This document shows, one piece after another, positions 62,637 through 64,000 of a stretch of DNA of 64,000 bases. Position 1 is the stretch's first letter; every line of letters begins with the position of its first letter. Made by a program: the position numbers and the translations under genes. The stretch comes from Macrotrachela quadricornifera. Its lineage: Eukaryota > Rotifera > Eurotatoria > Philodinida > Philodinidae. Below the pieces are notes generated by a model. That model was given only the letters and a program-made list of their open reading frames with translations, did not search any database and was not told the DNA's origin. The DNA lies in NCBI GenBank assembly GCA_022393335.1, contig JAJEKB010000932.1, positions 111,592-175,591 on the forward strand, read 5' to 3'.

Positions 62637-63698
62637 TTACCAGCGAATATACACTTCATATTCACGTATATTGATTGCCTTGAATCGATTAATGAGTTTT
62701 GTGATATCTCGTCGTTTATATTGTTGAGCCATATGTAATTCTTCAATAATTTTTGCTTACTCTTCTACTCGAACTTGAACTTGTTGAAGTTAGTTTTCTT
62801 TGATTACTTCTTTATCATGAGCTCGCCGAATATTACTAATGAATGTTTTACTTATAGGAAATAGGTCAATATCACTTGTAAATAGTTCAATCAATTTTGT
62901 TCCATAATCATTTATAGTAAAGAATTGATCATAAAGACTATCATTAACTTTGTTAAAATCATCTCGATTAAGTGAATCAGAAAAGAAAATACTTAATTGA
63001 AAGAATGGTACAATCTCTTGAAAATAATTATCTTCTAATAGTTCTGTACGCATATTCTTTCGTTGATCTTCATCTTTTGATTCGCATCGTGTAACAATTA
63101 AACAAGAATTTTTTGAAATTTTCTTGCCAAGAAAATTGACTAATAATTTCAATGACTCAGCGTCTTCTTGATTCATACTAGCTGTAATTGCAACATAAAA
63201 GGAAATTACATAGAATTTTATTATTTCACAATTTGCAAAAATTTCAATTGTATTTAAAATTGTTTTTTTAACTCGAATATCGATTTCTGTATTTCTATAT
63301 TCGAACAGAAGTGGTGTATTGATTATATTAAGGACGATATTATTTTGCGCCTATATGAAATAATTCAAATAATGGATCTTTTGTACCTGATTCAAGTGTT
63401 AAATAATCGGGCATAGTAGTTGGATCGACAAGTAATGTTTTAATTGTTGATTTTCCTGTGCATGTACGTCCAATAAGCATATCATTTCTTTGATCAACTC
63501 GAGCTACTTGGAATTTTCTATTTTCTTTATAATCAGCTTTAATATCATTTAAAATTGTATTATGTTTTTCAGTCGCATCAGTGTCTGATCGTCGTCCGCG
63601 AAGTGTTGTCTGAAAGTTTCAAACAAAGAACGATAGTTATCAATATTACTCATCAAGAAAAAAATACAACCACATACCGCTATTTTCAATTCAGACAT
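62637..63698 (-). pseudogene. AIG1-like GTPase paralogue, disabled
   Basis: Exon 1 (63698-63678, MSELKIA) and a second exon from 63609 encode a GTPase start with P-loop LIGRTCTGKSTIKTLLVDPT and PDYLTLESGTKDPLFE. Near 63350 the frame breaks: the family pattern GAKNNIVLNII continues only after a shift of about two bases. The remainder is similar to the neighbouring gene (CLIVTRCESKDEDQRKNMRT). Downstream, two in-frame TAA codons interrupt a coiled-coil-like stretch (LQQVQVRVEE, then AKIIEELHMAQQYKRRDITK) before the final TAA at 62637. A 36-nt GT...AG segment at the break is too short for an intron here and does not restore frame. It is head-to-tail with the intact copy, about 130 bp away. Confidence 0.7.
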
Positions 63699-63831
63699 GG
63701 CTGAAACAAACTGGATTTTTCCACTTGACGAAGTACAATGTTGTTTGATAAGAGTTTTATAGATAAAAAAAACCTTGCATAGTCATTTTATTGCTCATTT
63801 CTCGAATGTCAATAGAAAGTCATAATACATT
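63699..63831. other. Upstream flank of the GTPase pseudogene
   Basis: 133 bp of AT-rich sequence between the pseudogene ATG and the terminal palindrome. No promoter motif is recognised. Confidence 0.3.
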
Positions 63832-63973
63832 CTAAAATAAAATGTGTCTAATGTGTCGCAACGAGCACTGTGTGTTGTGTTTTTTGCGTTCTTCGATAAA
63901 TATATCCATCGAAGAACGCAAAAAACACAACACACAGTGCTCGTTGCGACACATCAGACACATTTTATTTTAG
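63832..63973. repeat. Near-perfect 142-bp palindrome
   Basis: Two 66-bp arms (63832-63897 and 63908-63973) are exact inverse complements except for one base, around a 10-nt centre (AAATATATCC). Outer ends are CTAAAATAAAATG and its complement. This level of identity implies recent formation or active correction. Probably a small MITE; no clear target duplication is visible. Confidence 0.9.
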
Positions 63974-64000
63974 TGTGTAAACCTTGGGAAGGTGGATTGT

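Noticed and set aside
63350..63386. 36-nt GT...AG segment in the GTPase pseudogene as an intron
   Set aside because: Shorter than any other intron here and its removal does not restore the family reading frame.
1..64000. CRISPR arrays, bacterial operons, rRNA or virus-like genes
   Set aside because: None seen. All confident genes are spliced animal-type genes, and the tandem array at 19.3-21.9 kb has no repeat-spacer structure.

Overview
This window is animal nuclear DNA, AT-rich (clearly well over two thirds A+T by eye). Genes are interrupted by many short GT-AG introns, mostly about 50-70 nt, and closely packed genes alternate with AT-rich stretches full of palindromic mobile-element debris. 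Short introns, tight head-to-tail gene pairs with splice acceptors next to the downstream ATG (as expected for spliced-leader trans-splicing), an F-box/LRR gene, AIG1-type GTPases and two intronless genes of possible non-metazoan affinity fit a bdelloid rotifer (Rotaria/Adineta-like). This is inference; no rRNA or mitochondrial marker is present. Bases 1-331 are an assembly gap.

Left part (0.4-16.3 kb), housekeeping: a partial gene with a discoidin-like segment runs into the gap; phenylalanyl-tRNA synthetase alpha (FARSA) is followed 140 nt later by FRG1; convergent to these is cap-1 methyltransferase CMTR1; then, on the minus strand, an alpha/beta hydrolase is followed by COP9 signalosome subunit 1 (GPS1), and a secreted or membrane-anchored cupin.

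Middle (16.3-47.4 kb): gene-poor DNA with a degenerate ORF, two inverted diverged fragments of one family, and a ~2.6 kb array of ~91-bp units with higher-order structure abutting a small secreted-peptide gene. Then an ANGEL-type nuclease/phosphatase and the IGHMBP2 helicase as another tight pair, a tandem-C2 synaptotagmin-like gene with two alternative first exons, a weak hypothetical gene, and a type II transmembrane EGF/trypsin-like serine protease.

Right part (47.4-64 kb), accessory: a 726-residue F-box/LRR gene with one leucine-rich repeat per ~84-nt exon, carrying a mariner-derived fold-back element in one intron; a long inverted repeat with a nested 151-bp hAT-type MITE and perfect 8-bp target duplication; further hairpin elements; an AIG1/GIMAP-like GTPase with a 7-residue repeat and C-terminal membrane anchor; its frameshifted paralogue; and a near-perfect 142-bp palindrome at the right edge.

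The housekeeping genes concern translation, mRNA capping, RNA turnover and protein-degradation control. No single new pathway is evident. The most informative observations are the three operon-like pairs, the exon-by-exon growth of the LRR gene with a dated insertion, the alternative N-termini of the C2 gene, and the set of distinct palindromic elements.
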